A stretch of DNA of 64,000 nt from positions 741,388 to 805,387 of the forward strand of contig NZ_BDUD01000001.1 of assembly GCF_003113895.1 (NCBI RefSeq), written 5' to 3'. Made by a program: the position numbers and the translations under genes. The stretch's first letter is position 1. Each line of letters opens with the position of its first letter. The notes beneath the pieces were generated by a model. The model did not search any database. It was not told the origin of the DNA and saw only the letters and a list, made by a program, of their open reading frames with translations. The DNA comes from Nostoc commune NIES-4072 (lineage in GTDB: Bacteria > Cyanobacteriota > Cyanobacteriia > Cyanobacteriales > Nostocaceae). Below are positions 9,901 to 18,548 of this stretch, in pieces.

Positions 9901-12690
9901 TTCATCCACAGTATTATCTGTGGTTTCCATCTGAATATAAGTGGATATCGCAACATCCTCAAACAGCAGTTGTGGATTTTCATCGAAAGAGCCGAACAAA
10001 TCATCTGGCTGTGCTGGAAGTGATTCTAAATCTGAACTTTCTTCAAAACTGATATTTTCTATAGCCGAGAGTTCATCCACAGTATTATCTGTGGCTTCCA
10101 TCTGAATATAAGTGGATGTCGCAACATCCTCAAACAATGGTTGCGGATTTTCATCGAAAGAGTTGAATGAATCAAGTTCCAGATCAACAGCAGATATCTC
10201 TGGTGGCTGATTAGTAAATTCTGGAACAAAATCTAAAGCTTCTGGTTGTTGCGATCGCTTGATAATTTCTTCCCCTAGATGCTGCGCCAACAAAGGCGTT
10301 TCAGGCGCGGAAGGCTGTATGCGATCGCTGATTGCAGGGGAAATAGTTGAGTTACTCGGTTCTAACTCATCAAAGAAATCATCTCCAGAATCTGATGATA
10401 ATATCAAATCTAGCTGTTGCTGCTGGAAATTGATATCAAAATCTTCTTCTATGTCAAAAATGGCTATAGGAGAAGGTATTGGCTGCTGACTGTCGGCAAA
10501 AATGTCATTAGTTGCAGCAAACAAACTCTCCTCTAAAGCCATTTCCACATTTTGCTCAATTAAGGAATCGAATTCGTCCTGTTCCTCTGTGCTTTCCTGG
10601 TTCCAGAAGTTGCTCAAATCACTTTCTGATTGAGAAAACTCTGGTGCTGTTACAGGAGATGTATCAAATAAATCACCGAGTTCTGGTTCGCTTGTAGGCA
10701 GTAGTGACTGTTCTTCAGTTTCAGCAAATAGGCTGTCTACAGACAAGCCTGTTTCCTGGGGTAATTCTATGTAGTCACTAGGGGTAATTTCTTCTACCCA
10801 ATTTGCATTTTTAGTTTCTAAGAATAAGTTATCAAAACTGTTGTTTTCGTTGGTAGATAGTTCTACAGAGGCGTTCGCCTCAGTTTCTGGTTGAGTTACT
10901 TCGCCTATAGGTAATAGTTCTATATCATCATATAGCTCCAATGTCAATAAATCTTCAACCACATCGTTTTTGTTGACATCAGGAGGCAGATTTGTATCAC
11001 TCGAAGTATTAATAAATTCTTGTAAATCCTGGGAAGAAGAGTCTAAATTTATATTAAGTATGTTAATGTCGCTTAACTCTAAAGTCGTAGCAGATGTTTG
11101 TTGATTTTGCGATTCTGAATTCTCTTTTTCTAAGAAATTTTCACCAAATAATAGGGATAAATCTTCTGTCGTGGCTGTGGTTGTTGGTTGCTGCTCATTA
11201 CTTGTGTCTTCATCAAAGGAGAGGAAATCGGATAAATCGCTATTAGCATCCTCAATGTCTGTGCTGTTAAAATCAATCCCAAAATCATCGGTGGCAGCAA
11301 TATCTAAGGTTTCTTCTTGATGCCAGCTTTCATCTAGTTCGGGAGTATTACCATCAAATAAATCGGCAAGGGTATTTAACTCAGCTATTCCTACCTCTGG
11401 CCCATTGTGGTCAAGATTGCTACTGATTGGATGTACTTCGTCATGTGTGGTGAAACCAAGACTAGTGTGAATAGTAGCGTTTAATTGTGTTCCTTGTTGA
11501 ACATAAGCGCGATCGCCCTTGACGTTGACGTAGCTATCGCTAGTATCCTCTTCTAGATTAAGTTCTTCACTTGTCTGAGCTAGGTTAGTTATGACTAACG
11601 GCTCTGTGTTACCAGATAAAATTGCCTCTGACGCAGTTGATGATTCTGTTACAGGCGCAGACTGAACGCTTACCAAATCTGTGGTAACTTCTAGCAACTC
11701 AATTTCTGCAAAGTTCAAAAGCGCTTCTAGTTGCTGACTAATTGCAATTTCAGCTTCCCTACCTTGTAGGACTAATTCTTGAGCTTGCTTGATTTCGGTA
11801 ATGACAATTTTAGCTAACGTCAGATAAGTATTTTCAGGATTGCCGATCGCACTGGCTGCTGCTTGACACAAACCACACCACTTAGACAAGTTCCAAGTCT
11901 CACCAAGTTTGACTAACTGATAACAGCATTCCTGAAGGTTTTGTCGAGTTGAAGGTGTTGTTGTTTGCTTAAACAATTGCAACATTTCCCGCAGTCTTTG
12001 CAGCACCTGGGCTTGAAATTCGCTCCAATTATTATTTTCTTTGGCGGTGACTGGCGATAGCGCAGCGTTAGCGAGTCCGCGAGCGTCTCGCACAGCGTTG
12101 TCTTGCAACTCTTGAGGCGCTACCGACAAAGATATTTCTGGAGATTCCTGATGGGTGTCTTCTACCAAACTGGGAATATCTGGCCGCAGGAACATTTCTG
12201 TAAGTGTGGAGACATTCTCTACAGAGGTTGTTTGTCGTTCTGTTGTACTATCTACTCCATTTTTTGCTTGTTCTACAAGTAGTTCCAGATGCTGATATAA
12301 CCATTGAAAAACTGGCTCAGTTTCTGACATCAAAGTATTAGCCGCATCTTCAGAAAGACCATAAGGCCCGCTCAAATGCTCTAACAGTGATTTCAGGGTA
12401 TCAGATACACCGAGAAATAAAGACTCTAACTTTTGGTCAATCTGAACCGGATTATCTTTGAGAACTTTAAAACAATCTTCCAGACGGTGAGAGGTATGCT
12501 GGATGCTAGTCAATCCAAGCATCGCCGCTCCTCCTTTGATGGAGTGAGCCGCCCGGAAGACTTCACTGATCATTTCCGGGTCGTTTAGGGTACCCTCTAA
12601 ATTCAGCAAGCCCTGTTCAATGGTATTCAGGTGATCCCTGGCTTCTTCGATAAAGTAACCCAAAATCCGCTGTTGTTGTTCCGGCACCAT
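6913..12690 (-). CDS. hmpE: CheA-like hybrid histidine kinase of the hmp locus (HmpE)
   Basis: A 1925-residue kinase for type IV pilus-based gliding. An Hpt domain is at the N-terminus (phosphate-accepting His49 in AAHSIKGGAAMLG). A very long acidic linker follows (about 400-1250), then dimerisation and HATPase domains (ISGRGVGMDVVRSEI, GKGTTFTIRLPL), a CheW-like domain, and a C-terminal receiver (IVDDSITVRELL, CDIEMPRCDG, TKPY). The linker contains about 3.6 copies of a 57-58-residue repeat (residues about 845-1050) and two in-frame palindromic-repeat insertions (near residues 198-213 and 1210-1225). It is the last gene of the minus-strand operon, 91 bp after hmpD. No clear Shine-Dalgarno is seen. 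The family role is to phosphorylate the CheY-like HmpA/HmpB proteins at the cell poles. Confidence 0.93.
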   Translation of the reverse strand: MVPEQQQRILGYFIEEARDHLNTIEQGLLNLEGTLNDPEMISEVFRAAHSIKGGAAMLGLTSIQHTSHRLEDCFKVLKDNPVQIDQKLESLFLGVSDTLKSLLEHLSGPYGLSEDAANTLMSETEPVFQWLYQHLELLVEQAKNGVDSTTERQTTSVENVSTLTEMFLRPDIPSLVEDTHQESPEISLSVAPQELQDNAVRDARGLANAALSPVTAKENNNWSEFQAQVLQRLREMLQLFKQTTTPSTRQNLQECCYQLVKLGETWNLSKWCGLCQAAASAIGNPENTYLTLAKIVITEIKQAQELVLQGREAEIAISQQLEALLNFAEIELLEVTTDLVSVQSAPVTESSTASEAILSGNTEPLVITNLAQTSEELNLEEDTSDSYVNVKGDRAYVQQGTQLNATIHTSLGFTTHDEVHPISSNLDHNGPEVGIAELNTLADLFDGNTPELDESWHQEETLDIAATDDFGIDFNSTDIEDANSDLSDFLSFDEDTSNEQQPTTTATTEDLSLLFGENFLEKENSESQNQQTSATTLELSDINILNINLDSSSQDLQEFINTSSDTNLPPDVNKNDVVEDLLTLELYDDIELLPIGEVTQPETEANASVELSTNENNSFDNLFLETKNANWVEEITPSDYIELPQETGLSVDSLFAETEEQSLLPTSEPELGDLFDTSPVTAPEFSQSESDLSNFWNQESTEEQDEFDSLIEQNVEMALEESLFAATNDIFADSQQPIPSPIAIFDIEEDFDINFQQQQLDLILSSDSGDDFFDELEPSNSTISPAISDRIQPSAPETPLLAQHLGEEIIKRSQQPEALDFVPEFTNQPPEISAVDLELDSFNSFDENPQPLFEDVATSTYIQMEATDNTVDELSAIENISFEESSDLESLPAQPDDLFGSFDENPQLLFEDVAISTYIQMETTDNTVDELSAIESINFEESSDLELLPAQPDDLFGSFDENPELLFEDAATDSTYIQMETTDNTVDELSAIESINFEESSDLELLPAQPDDLFGSFDENLQLLSEDAATSTYIQMETTDNPVDELSVIENISFGETSDLTQTSPEVLGTESNNNLETGFEFPENTDEDTELGLANDLLFTETALLEAENQEELGESATTIDTQTVIQNGVETDLWDLAETSEPVPVSEDENAIVTSIEELVTTENVEAVAPEDDFADLEALLGEEVPLNPKAREIPEVDFAALEELLGTDNTSDTNDGLRQRQPFNTQPVLAKNVIPSPSIDEFGDLEKLLAEADQTISHSPSVKSNTNKTTRPSTRRAARFEETMKVPVKQLDDMSNLVGELVVNRNTLEQDHERLRQSLDNLLIQVQQLSDVGARMQELYERSLLEASLLAGRKQKDSGLQTSDSNADRGFSELEMDRFTPFHTLSQQMIERIVRVRESASDIDFVTEETERVARQFRQVTTQLQEGLTRARMVPFAQTIDRWRRGVRDNAIKCGKQVELLIEGGDTLIDKMILDHLTDPLTHMLNNAIAHGIETPEERQAAGKPPIGIITIRAFHQGNQTIISVGDDGAGIDSAKVKAKAVKIGMITEAQAKAMSRLEVYDLLFQSGFTIKDQADEISGRGVGMDVVRSEISEIRGTVNTDSAIGKGTTFTIRLPLTLSICKALCCVSDRARIAFPMDGVEDTLDIPVKNIQHDANGESFISWRDTVLPFRPLKELLTFNRQISRGNVYGGTRDDDMVSVVVVRSANTLIALQIDLVLSEQEIVIKQFEGPAPKPIGVAGATVLGDGRIMPIADVLEIIDIFQGRISTQIGGNSWQQKGIPVDTSPAKIDPTVLIVDDSITVRELLSLTFNKAGYRVEQARDGQEAWDKLRSGLPCDIVFCDIEMPRCDGLELLSRIQKDSNLNHLPIAMLTSRGADKHRQIAAQLGASGYFTKPYLEEALLEAATRMLKGEKLVSTTGNV
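9016..9060. repeat. Dispersed GGCGTAGCCCGTCG-type repeat inside hmpE
   Basis: GGCTGGCGCTGGCGTAGCCC, followed by GTCG and GGTATCGC, matches intergenic copies at about 34918-34951 (GTAGGCGCAGCCCGCCG) and 59756-59786 (GTAGGCGTAGCCCGTCCG). Within hmpE it is read in frame as residues NDGLRQRQPFN in the acidic linker. Confidence 0.65.
9535..10160. repeat. 171-174-nt tandem repeat inside hmpE (about 3.6 copies)
   Basis: The marker GAGTTCATCCACAG recurs near 9553, 9723, 9897 and 10069. Each unit encodes a 57-58-residue acidic block containing STYIQMETTDN, DELSAIE and QPDDLFGSFDEN. Copies are nearly identical, pointing to recent duplication. All keep the reading frame. Confidence 0.85.
12052..12096. 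repeat. Palindromic repeat inserted in frame in hmpE
   Basis: GATAGCGCAGCGTTAGCGAG, then TCCGCGAGCGTCTCGC, matches the element inside ccsA at 30212-30252 at nearly all positions, and part of the intergenic copy near 830-860. In hmpE it is read as RDARGLANAALSPV between conserved segments. Confidence 0.75.
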
Positions 12691-12698
12691 AGTTTTTT

Positions 12699-12751
12699 AG
12701 TCATTAGTCATTGGTCATTGGTCACTGGTCATTAGTCATTGGTCATTAGCA
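12699..12751. repeat. STRR array, GTCATTG/GTCATTA heptamer
   Basis: About seven heptamer units lie in the 91-bp gap between hmpD and hmpE. The same unit occurs at 29628-29665 and weakly at 59830-59857. Confidence 0.85.
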
Positions 12752-12781
12752 AATAAGAAAGGACAAAGGACAAATGACAAT

Positions 12782-15715
12782 TTATCTGGTTTCTGTAGTT
12801 TCCACTCGGAAACGTTCAACGGAGGCGATTAAGTCACGGGATACACCTACTAAGTGTTGTAGGGCACCTGAAACTCGCTGTGCTTCCTGGGAAGTTTCTT
12901 GGGCGGTGAGTTCTACTGATTGCATTACATGAGCGACAGCGCGGGAAGTTTCAGTTTGTTCCACAGTGTCGCTAGTAATCGAACGTACAAGAATATCGAT
13001 GCGATTCGCTACTTGAATAATATTTTCGAGCGATCGCTTGGCTTCTTCTGCCAATTTTGTACCTTTAATTACTTGTTGTGTGCCTTCTTCCATCGCGGTC
13101 ATTACAGAGCCTGTTTCGCTTTGGATTTGCATCACAATTTGTTCGATTTCCTTCAGGGATTTAGCAGATTTGTCTGCTAACTGGCGCACTTCGTCTGCTA
13201 CGATCGCAAACCCGCGTCCAGCTTCTCCTGCCCTTGCCGCCTCAATACTAGCATTGAGTGCTAGTAAGTTTGTTCTAGAAGCAATTTGGGAAATCAACGC
13301 CACAATTTTAGAAATTTCTTGAGAAGATTCCGCTAACCGTTTCACTTTTCGGGTGGTTTCGGCAACGGTTTCTCGAATTTCCAAAATCCCCGCCACAGTA
13401 TTTTCTACTGCTTCTCCACCTTTGAGAGCGATCGTACTAGCATCACGAGCAACCGTTTCAGCTTCCCGCGCCGCCTCTGCTACCCGTTGAATCGAGTCAG
13501 TCATTACCTGTACAGAATTCAGCGTCACCGCCAACTCTTCTGCTTGGCGCAAAGCATCACTAGATAAGGCTCTTGCAAAGGTTTCGGAATTGGTTGCACC
13601 TTTTGTTACATCCTTCGCTGCCACTTTTACCTGTTGCACAATATCCCGCAAATTTTGAATTGTCAGGTTAAAAGCGTCAGCTACCGCTCCCAATACGTCG
13701 GCTGTGACTTCAGCTTGGACTGTTAAATCGCCTCTAGCAGCTCCTTCCACATCATCCAAGAGACGAATCACCTGGCGTTGCAGGTTTTCTTTGGCTTCCT
13801 CTTGTTCATCGGCTTTCCGTTGGGCTTCACTTGTAGTTGTGAAAATTACCCGTGCCATTTCATTAAAGCCAGTAGATAAATGGCCCAATTCATCTTCGGA
13901 AAACACTGTGGCTTGAGCATTCAGATTTCCTTGACGTACAGCCTCAAACTGAGCTTGGAGATCATCAGTTGTGCGCCGAATTTGTTTGAGTGCAAGATTC
14001 CCCATGACGCCTGCGGTAGCAAAACCTGCAATTCCCGCTGCAAGCGACATTGCCCAACCAGTGTTTCGTACTGATTCTCGTTGTTGGGCTGGCGAGAATG
14101 TGGTGGCGACAAAGCTAACTGTGGCAACAACCAGCGCCGAGACAATGCCCACACTTCCAGCAATTAACCATTGTTTCCTTTCTATGGAGGCATTTTCTAA
14201 TGGTGCTAACCATCCTTGCTCAACGCTGACATTGGGTTCTAGTTTTGAGACATCTGTTTGGCTAAAGACTGGAACTCCTTCATGGGAACCAGTCATTGTG
14301 AATAGTTCCTCTTCGCGATCGCTGGCTGCACTACTGGCAGAAGCCTCTACAGATGGAGAACGTCTACTGCCACTGGTTTCTAATTGAGCAGAATTCATTG
14401 CTAGATCGCCGAAGTTAGAATCTGCTTCGAGCAGGTCAAACCCTGGAATATTACCTAAATCATCAAATTCCTCAAAGTCATCTAAAAATTCTATATTGCT
14501 CTTAGAATTTTCTCCATTCAGTATATTATTTGAATCTTCATAAGAGCTTAACCCCTCTGAGCCAAAGGCAGACTCAAATGCTTCCATATCAAAATTATCA
14601 TCGTCATCAAAGCTATTCTTACCGATGATTTCCCCTGATTTAAACTGCTTGTCTTTTACAGGTAGATTGCTACTAAAAGATGAAGAATCATCAGATACAT
14701 CTGGCACCAAAGCTGCTTCTGCAAATTTTTTTGGCTTCAACCAATCATCGTGTGCTTCGGTTTGAGGCAAATCATATTGACTCTTGTTATTTTTTGACGA
14801 ACTATTTTTCAGTTCTTCTTGAACAAGAAGTAAAGTTTCATCTCCCAAACTAGATTTTGTAAATTCAAAGTCCCCATTACTAACCTCTGGAGACTTTGGC
14901 TCACTCAATAAATCAGGTAAATTATTCTTGTTATTCCCAGTTTTGGAATTAGAAGATGAAGAGTTATTATTGTCAATAGCTGAATTATTGTAATCAGAAT
15001 TTATCTCATTATCTGAAAACTGATTATTTACTAATGATTCTTCGTAGTTCTCTTCTGATACATCTTCCTGCCAGAAAGCAGGCAACTCTAATTCTGTTTT
15101 ATCCTCAAAATTGCTGCTATTTAATTCTTGTTCCTGTAGTTCTTCATTGAAGGCAAAAGGATCGTCACCAAAAGTTGTAGAAGAATCTGATATTTTTCCT
15201 GTTCCGATACTATCTTCTGTTGGTATATCAAATGGACTTTTTGAAGATAGCTCTTCAACGTCATTTACAGCTTCTTGATGCTCTCCAAAAAAGTTCAAAT
15301 CAAGGTTATCGCTGTCAAAATCATCATTAGCGCCCAAATCTTCTAATTCTTGTTCGCTATCTGCCAGTGCATCAGACATGTCTGGGGAATTGATTTGCTC
15401 TTGACTATCTGATGTATTAATCTCCCCACTGAATGACTGTAAATACTGATTGATATTCTCAATTCCATTATTGGCAAAACCAATAATTTCTTGATCGTCA
15501 GTCAAGTGTAATACCTTTTGATATTCTTCTTTTGCTACATCATACTGCTGTAAAACATAGTAGATGTGACCCCTTAACAAATGGGAATTGGGGTCATTTG
15601 GTAAATTTTGCACCACTTGGTCAACTAAAGTGGCGGCAACCTCATAATTCCTTTGAACATAGGCGGTCATCGCCTGTTGATACGTTGGCTCGTAATTATC
15701 AATACTTGCTGCCAT
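12782..15715 (-). CDS. hmpD: Methyl-accepting chemotaxis-like receptor (HmpD, PilJ-like)
   Basis: 977 residues from ATG 15715. Layout: an N-terminal TPR-like helical region (about 5-100, [20 protein letters not shown]); a long acidic low-complexity region; two hydrophobic segments ([20 protein letters not shown] and an Ala/Gly-rich one); a HAMP region ([20 protein letters not shown]); and an MCP signalling domain with the hairpin tip ([20 protein letters not shown]). I chose this start because GGAGG sits 5 nt upstream. Two upstream in-frame ATGs exist (15733, overlapping the hmpC stop as ATGA, and 15742). It is the sensory partner of HmpE and HmpC in the type IV pilus polar system. Confidence 0.93.
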   Translation of the reverse strand: MAASIDNYEPTYQQAMTAYVQRNYEVAATLVDQVVQNLPNDPNSHLLRGHIYYVLQQYDVAKEEYQKVLHLTDDQEIIGFANNGIENINQYLQSFSGEINTSDSQEQINSPDMSDALADSEQELEDLGANDDFDSDNLDLNFFGEHQEAVNDVEELSSKSPFDIPTEDSIGTGKISDSSTTFGDDPFAFNEELQEQELNSSNFEDKTELELPAFWQEDVSEENYEESLVNNQFSDNEINSDYNNSAIDNNNSSSSNSKTGNNKNNLPDLLSEPKSPEVSNGDFEFTKSSLGDETLLLVQEELKNSSSKNNKSQYDLPQTEAHDDWLKPKKFAEAALVPDVSDDSSSFSSNLPVKDKQFKSGEIIGKNSFDDDDNFDMEAFESAFGSEGLSSYEDSNNILNGENSKSNIEFLDDFEEFDDLGNIPGFDLLEADSNFGDLAMNSAQLETSGSRRSPSVEASASSAASDREEELFTMTGSHEGVPVFSQTDVSKLEPNVSVEQGWLAPLENASIERKQWLIAGSVGIVSALVVATVSFVATTFSPAQQRESVRNTGWAMSLAAGIAGFATAGVMGNLALKQIRRTTDDLQAQFEAVRQGNLNAQATVFSEDELGHLSTGFNEMARVIFTTTSEAQRKADEQEEAKENLQRQVIRLLDDVEGAARGDLTVQAEVTADVLGAVADAFNLTIQNLRDIVQQVKVAAKDVTKGATNSETFARALSSDALRQAEELAVTLNSVQVMTDSIQRVAEAAREAETVARDASTIALKGGEAVENTVAGILEIRETVAETTRKVKRLAESSQEISKIVALISQIASRTNLLALNASIEAARAGEAGRGFAIVADEVRQLADKSAKSLKEIEQIVMQIQSETGSVMTAMEEGTQQVIKGTKLAEEAKRSLENIIQVANRIDILVRSITSDTVEQTETSRAVAHVMQSVELTAQETSQEAQRVSGALQHLVGVSRDLIASVERFRVETTETR

Positions 15716-15717
15716 TT

Positions 15718-15725
15718 CCTCCTCC
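15718..15725 (-). promoter_or_regulatory. Ribosome binding site deciding the hmpD start
   Basis: On the minus strand GGAGGAGG precedes ATG 15715; the core GGAGG at 15721-15725 is 5 nt away. The alternative ATG at 15733 overlaps the hmpC stop but has only a poor site. Confidence 0.75.
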
Positions 15726-15729
15726 AATT

Positions 15730-16260
15730 TCATCCTGCCCACCTAGCACTCCGTAAAATTGCCATTTGATCGAGTAGTCGCAGACACTGTTTGTTTTTAG
15801 TATCTAACAACCACTCTCCACGTAAAAAGGGAGCCATAGTATCTGGAACACTAGTTGGTGGCATGAGATTCTGGACATCCAACCAGTCCATGCCACCAAT
15901 TTCTTCTACTGCTAAACCCACTATTGTGTCTTGCTCTTCAATGGCAATCACCGAAATTTCAGCTCTATCCGTATTTAATGCACTTGTTTCCCCAAGAAAT
16001 TGACCCAAATCAGCTACCCAAATAACTCGACCTCGTAAATTTAGAGTACCCAAAAGTAAAGGAGAAGCATTAGGAATCGGGGTGATTCTATCGGGACTTA
16101 GTTCAATTACCTCCCGAATGCCAGTTGCTTGTAGTGCAAACTCCTGATGCGAGGGAATGTAAAACCTTAAATGTAACTCACCTTCAGGACTTTCTACTTG
16201 TAATTCTGGTCGGAAATGATCTTGACCACTGCCACTTAAAAAGTCCGGTTTGCTGACCAT
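15730..16260 (-). CDS. hmpC: CheW-like coupling protein (HmpC)
   Basis: 176 residues. The CheW fold spans about 30-170: [35 protein letters not shown] and [11 protein letters not shown] are typical strands and turn motifs. It should bridge the receptor HmpD and the kinase HmpE. Its stop TGA (15730-15732) overlaps an ATG of the hmpD frame by 4 nt, and hmpB ends 13 bp upstream, so the genes are tightly coupled in one transcript. Confidence 0.92.
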   Translation of the reverse strand: MVSKPDFLSGSGQDHFRPELQVESPEGELHLRFYIPSHQEFALQATGIREVIELSPDRITPIPNASPLLLGTLNLRGRVIWVADLGQFLGETSALNTDRAEISVIAIEEQDTIVGLAVEEIGGMDWLDVQNLMPPTSVPDTMAPFLRGEWLLDTKNKQCLRLLDQMAILRSARWAG

Positions 16261-16273
16261 ATTGCTTTTGTCC

Positions 16274-16639
16274 TTATCCTCGCAGCAGTTGTTTGACTGT
16301 TCCCACCAACTCGGTTGGTTGAAATGGTTTGGCTATGTAAGCGTCTGCACCCTGCTTCATGCCCCAATAGCGATCAAATTCTTCGCCTTTGGAAGAACAC
16401 ATAACCACAGGGACATTTTGGGTTTTTGGATCGGATTTTAAGCGCCTACAGACTTCGTAACCGTTCATTCGGGGCATGACAATATCCAATACCACTAAAT
16501 CGGGAGGTGCTATTTGAATTGCCTCCAATGCTTCTAATCCGTCACTGGCATGGGTTACTGTTAGTCCAGTTGCTTTCAGGAGGTCTGTAATCATCTCCCT
16601 TTGGGCGATACTGTCTTCCACAATCAGAACTGTACTCAT
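16274..16639 (-). CDS. hmpB: CheY-like response regulator (HmpB)
   Basis: 121 residues, a single receiver domain. The acid pocket is E8/D9, the phosphorylation site is Asp52 (VVLDIVMPRMNG) and the conserved lysine is in IAKPF. There is no output domain, as in PilH-type regulators. It is the second gene of the hmp operon; hmpA lies 369 bp upstream across a repeat-rich spacer. Confidence 0.92.
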   Translation of the reverse strand: MSTVLIVEDSIAQREMITDLLKATGLTVTHASDGLEALEAIQIAPPDLVVLDIVMPRMNGYEVCRRLKSDPKTQNVPVVMCSSKGEEFDRYWGMKQGADAYIAKPFQPTELVGTVKQLLRG

Positions 16640-17008
16640 AAGTGTCTATTTACCCCCTGATATAGACGTTCCTATTTGGAACATTCTTTGATTCCCCCAC
16701 AAGTATTAACTGTATAAATTAATTGTATGTTCTCACTATTTTCCGGGATATTGACGTTTCACTAAGTAGCTGACTCTGTGATAACATCTTTTAACTGATC
16801 TTTTAGTAGATCAACAAATCTTCGATCTCTTTATATGCCCGATAGATGAGTGAGATGAGTGAGATGAGTGAGATGAGGGAGATGAGGAGGATGAGGAGAT
16901 GAGGGAGTATGGGAAGTGTGGGGGAGAAGAATTAATAACTAATGCCCAATGCCCAATGCCCAATCCTCAGTCCCCAGTCCCCAATCCCCAATCCCCAATC
17001 CCCAATTT
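16640..17008. other. Spacer between hmpA and hmpB, repeat-rich
   Basis: No gene. The part nearest hmpB is AT-rich and could carry an internal promoter. The rest is tandem repeats. The length suggests hmpB-E could be transcribed apart from hmpA. Confidence 0.5.
16846..17003. repeat. Tandem repeats: GAGTGAGAT units, then CCCAATG and CCCCAAT heptamers
   Basis: GAGTGAGAT and GAGGAGATG-type units run from 16846 to about 16905, followed after a short gap by CCCAATG, CAGTCCC and CCCCAAT heptamers to about 17003. STRR-type DNA immediately downstream of the hmpA stop. Confidence 0.85.
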
Positions 17009-18187
17009 TCATTGGTTGTTGATATATTTCTCTACAAGCATAAGTAACTCAGTGTCTGTAAATGGTTTTGTTAAATAATCTGTTGCCCCGACCATACTAG
17101 CTTTGACTCGATCAATAAATCCATCTTTACCAGTGAGCATGATAATCGGTGTGAGCCGAAATGCCCTTGAATGCCGCAGCATGGCGCAAACCTCGTACCC
17201 CTCTAATTCCGACATGGCAATGTCGCATAAAATTAAGTCCGGTTTGAGTTTAAAAACCAGACTCAGTGCCTCTAAAGGATTGGTGAGAGCGATCGCTTCA
17301 TAACCTTGTGCTTGTAAGATGGAATTTATAGTCTCACCGATGGCGATCGCATCGTCAATACATACTATCCGCCCCCTGTGGTTTCCCTTCAATTCCCCGT
17401 TATCACTGTGGGTATCTGGTTTAGCAGTGTCTAAATATACCAGTTGTAGCCAACTCTGTTGCACATAAGGATATATTGCCTTAGCGACTGTCAAAATGTC
17501 TCGGTTAAGATAGCGAGCCAATTGACGCAAGGATGTTTTACCATCAGCCCAATGTTGTAGCTTATTTACGGTTGCTTCTGGTAGCGAGGATTGTAGGTGA
17601 ACTTTGTCAGATAGCACTGGCAATTGTTCTGGAGACTGAATATGTGGATACAGCTGCTTCCACTCTTGCACCTGCTTGGTGATTTTTGTAACAAATGGTG
17701 CAATCTCGAAAGTGTTTAATTGCGGCGCAAGTGCCGCACCTTGATGGAAAATGAAGTTCCCTTGGTGTAAACTCAGCAGGTCAAAGAGAGTTTCATGTAC
17801 CAAGCCGTGAATGATACTACCAGCGATCTTGGGATTGATAATATTCCGCTCCAAGAGTGCCCACAGATAGGCATACTCTGGCGCGTCGGTTGATGGTAAG
17901 GAGGCAATTTGTTTGTCGGTAAGTCGCATCTCGACTCGATAATGACGTAAATAATCGCTAATTCTGGATAAACTACTCTCACCTTCTTGGCAATAGATAA
18001 TTTGACCATTGAGAAAAAAGACGAACCAAGACTGTTGTTTGAGGCGATAAATGCTTGCTCCCTCTCCACCCAGTTTGTTGTTATGGTGAGAGCTAGTAGC
18101 TCTGACCCATAGTTGCCCAGTTCGTTGTCCCAACTCAATCAATTGCAGGATACTGCAAATATCAATTTCATTTAAATTTCCCTGCAT
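17009..18187 (-). CDS. hmpA: PatA-like response regulator (HmpA)
   Basis: 392 residues. The N-terminal PATAN/DUF4388-type region (about 1-160: [20 protein letters not shown]) is followed by a helical region and a C-terminal receiver domain (about 270-390) with acid pocket [12 protein letters not shown], phospho-Asp in [13 protein letters not shown] and lysine in LTKPF. This PATAN-receiver layout is shared with PatA and with the PilG-like first gene of cyanobacterial pilus chemotaxis operons. It is first in the operon and divergent from hmpF. A PatA-type regulator elsewhere has the same layout, but the hmpB-F context makes HmpA by far the likelier name. Confidence 0.9.
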   Translation of the reverse strand: MQGNLNEIDICSILQLIELGQRTGQLWVRATSSHHNNKLGGEGASIYRLKQQSWFVFFLNGQIIYCQEGESSLSRISDYLRHYRVEMRLTDKQIASLPSTDAPEYAYLWALLERNIINPKIAGSIIHGLVHETLFDLLSLHQGNFIFHQGAALAPQLNTFEIAPFVTKITKQVQEWKQLYPHIQSPEQLPVLSDKVHLQSSLPEATVNKLQHWADGKTSLRQLARYLNRDILTVAKAIYPYVQQSWLQLVYLDTAKPDTHSDNGELKGNHRGRIVCIDDAIAIGETINSILQAQGYEAIALTNPLEALSLVFKLKPDLILCDIAMSELEGYEVCAMLRHSRAFRLTPIIMLTGKDGFIDRVKASMVGATDYLTKPFTDTELLMLVEKYINNQ

Positions 18188-18548
18188 TTATCTAAAAAAT
18201 ACTCCTTGTAATGCCGTTAATATTATTTTTAAATGGGTTTGGGCTTAAATTGACTACGATCTGTTGCATCCAAAGGAGAACTGCTATAGATTCAGCTATA
18301 AAGTTTAATCTTTCGTAATACACTTTGGCAAAGCTAGTGTTAACACGGAAGTCATCATGACTGTCATCAGTACAAAATATAAAGGCGCGACTGACTCACT
18401 TTTATAAATATCAAGACGTAATATCTCGCGTCTATAGTTTTGTCTGTCTTGTTTTCCTAAACTTCGGTTCAGTGAGATAAGTTAACAGAATTATTTAAGG
18501 TATATCCCAAAACATAAACTTTAAGTGCATCAATAAAGGACTAACGGT
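18188..18548. promoter_or_regulatory. Divergent promoter region between hmpA and hmpF
   Basis: A 361-bp AT-rich region free of repeats, from which hmpA-E (minus) and hmpF (plus) must be read. In N. punctiforme these genes are induced together in hormogonia by a sigma-factor cascade (established knowledge). I could not pick a specific promoter box with confidence. Confidence 0.55.
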
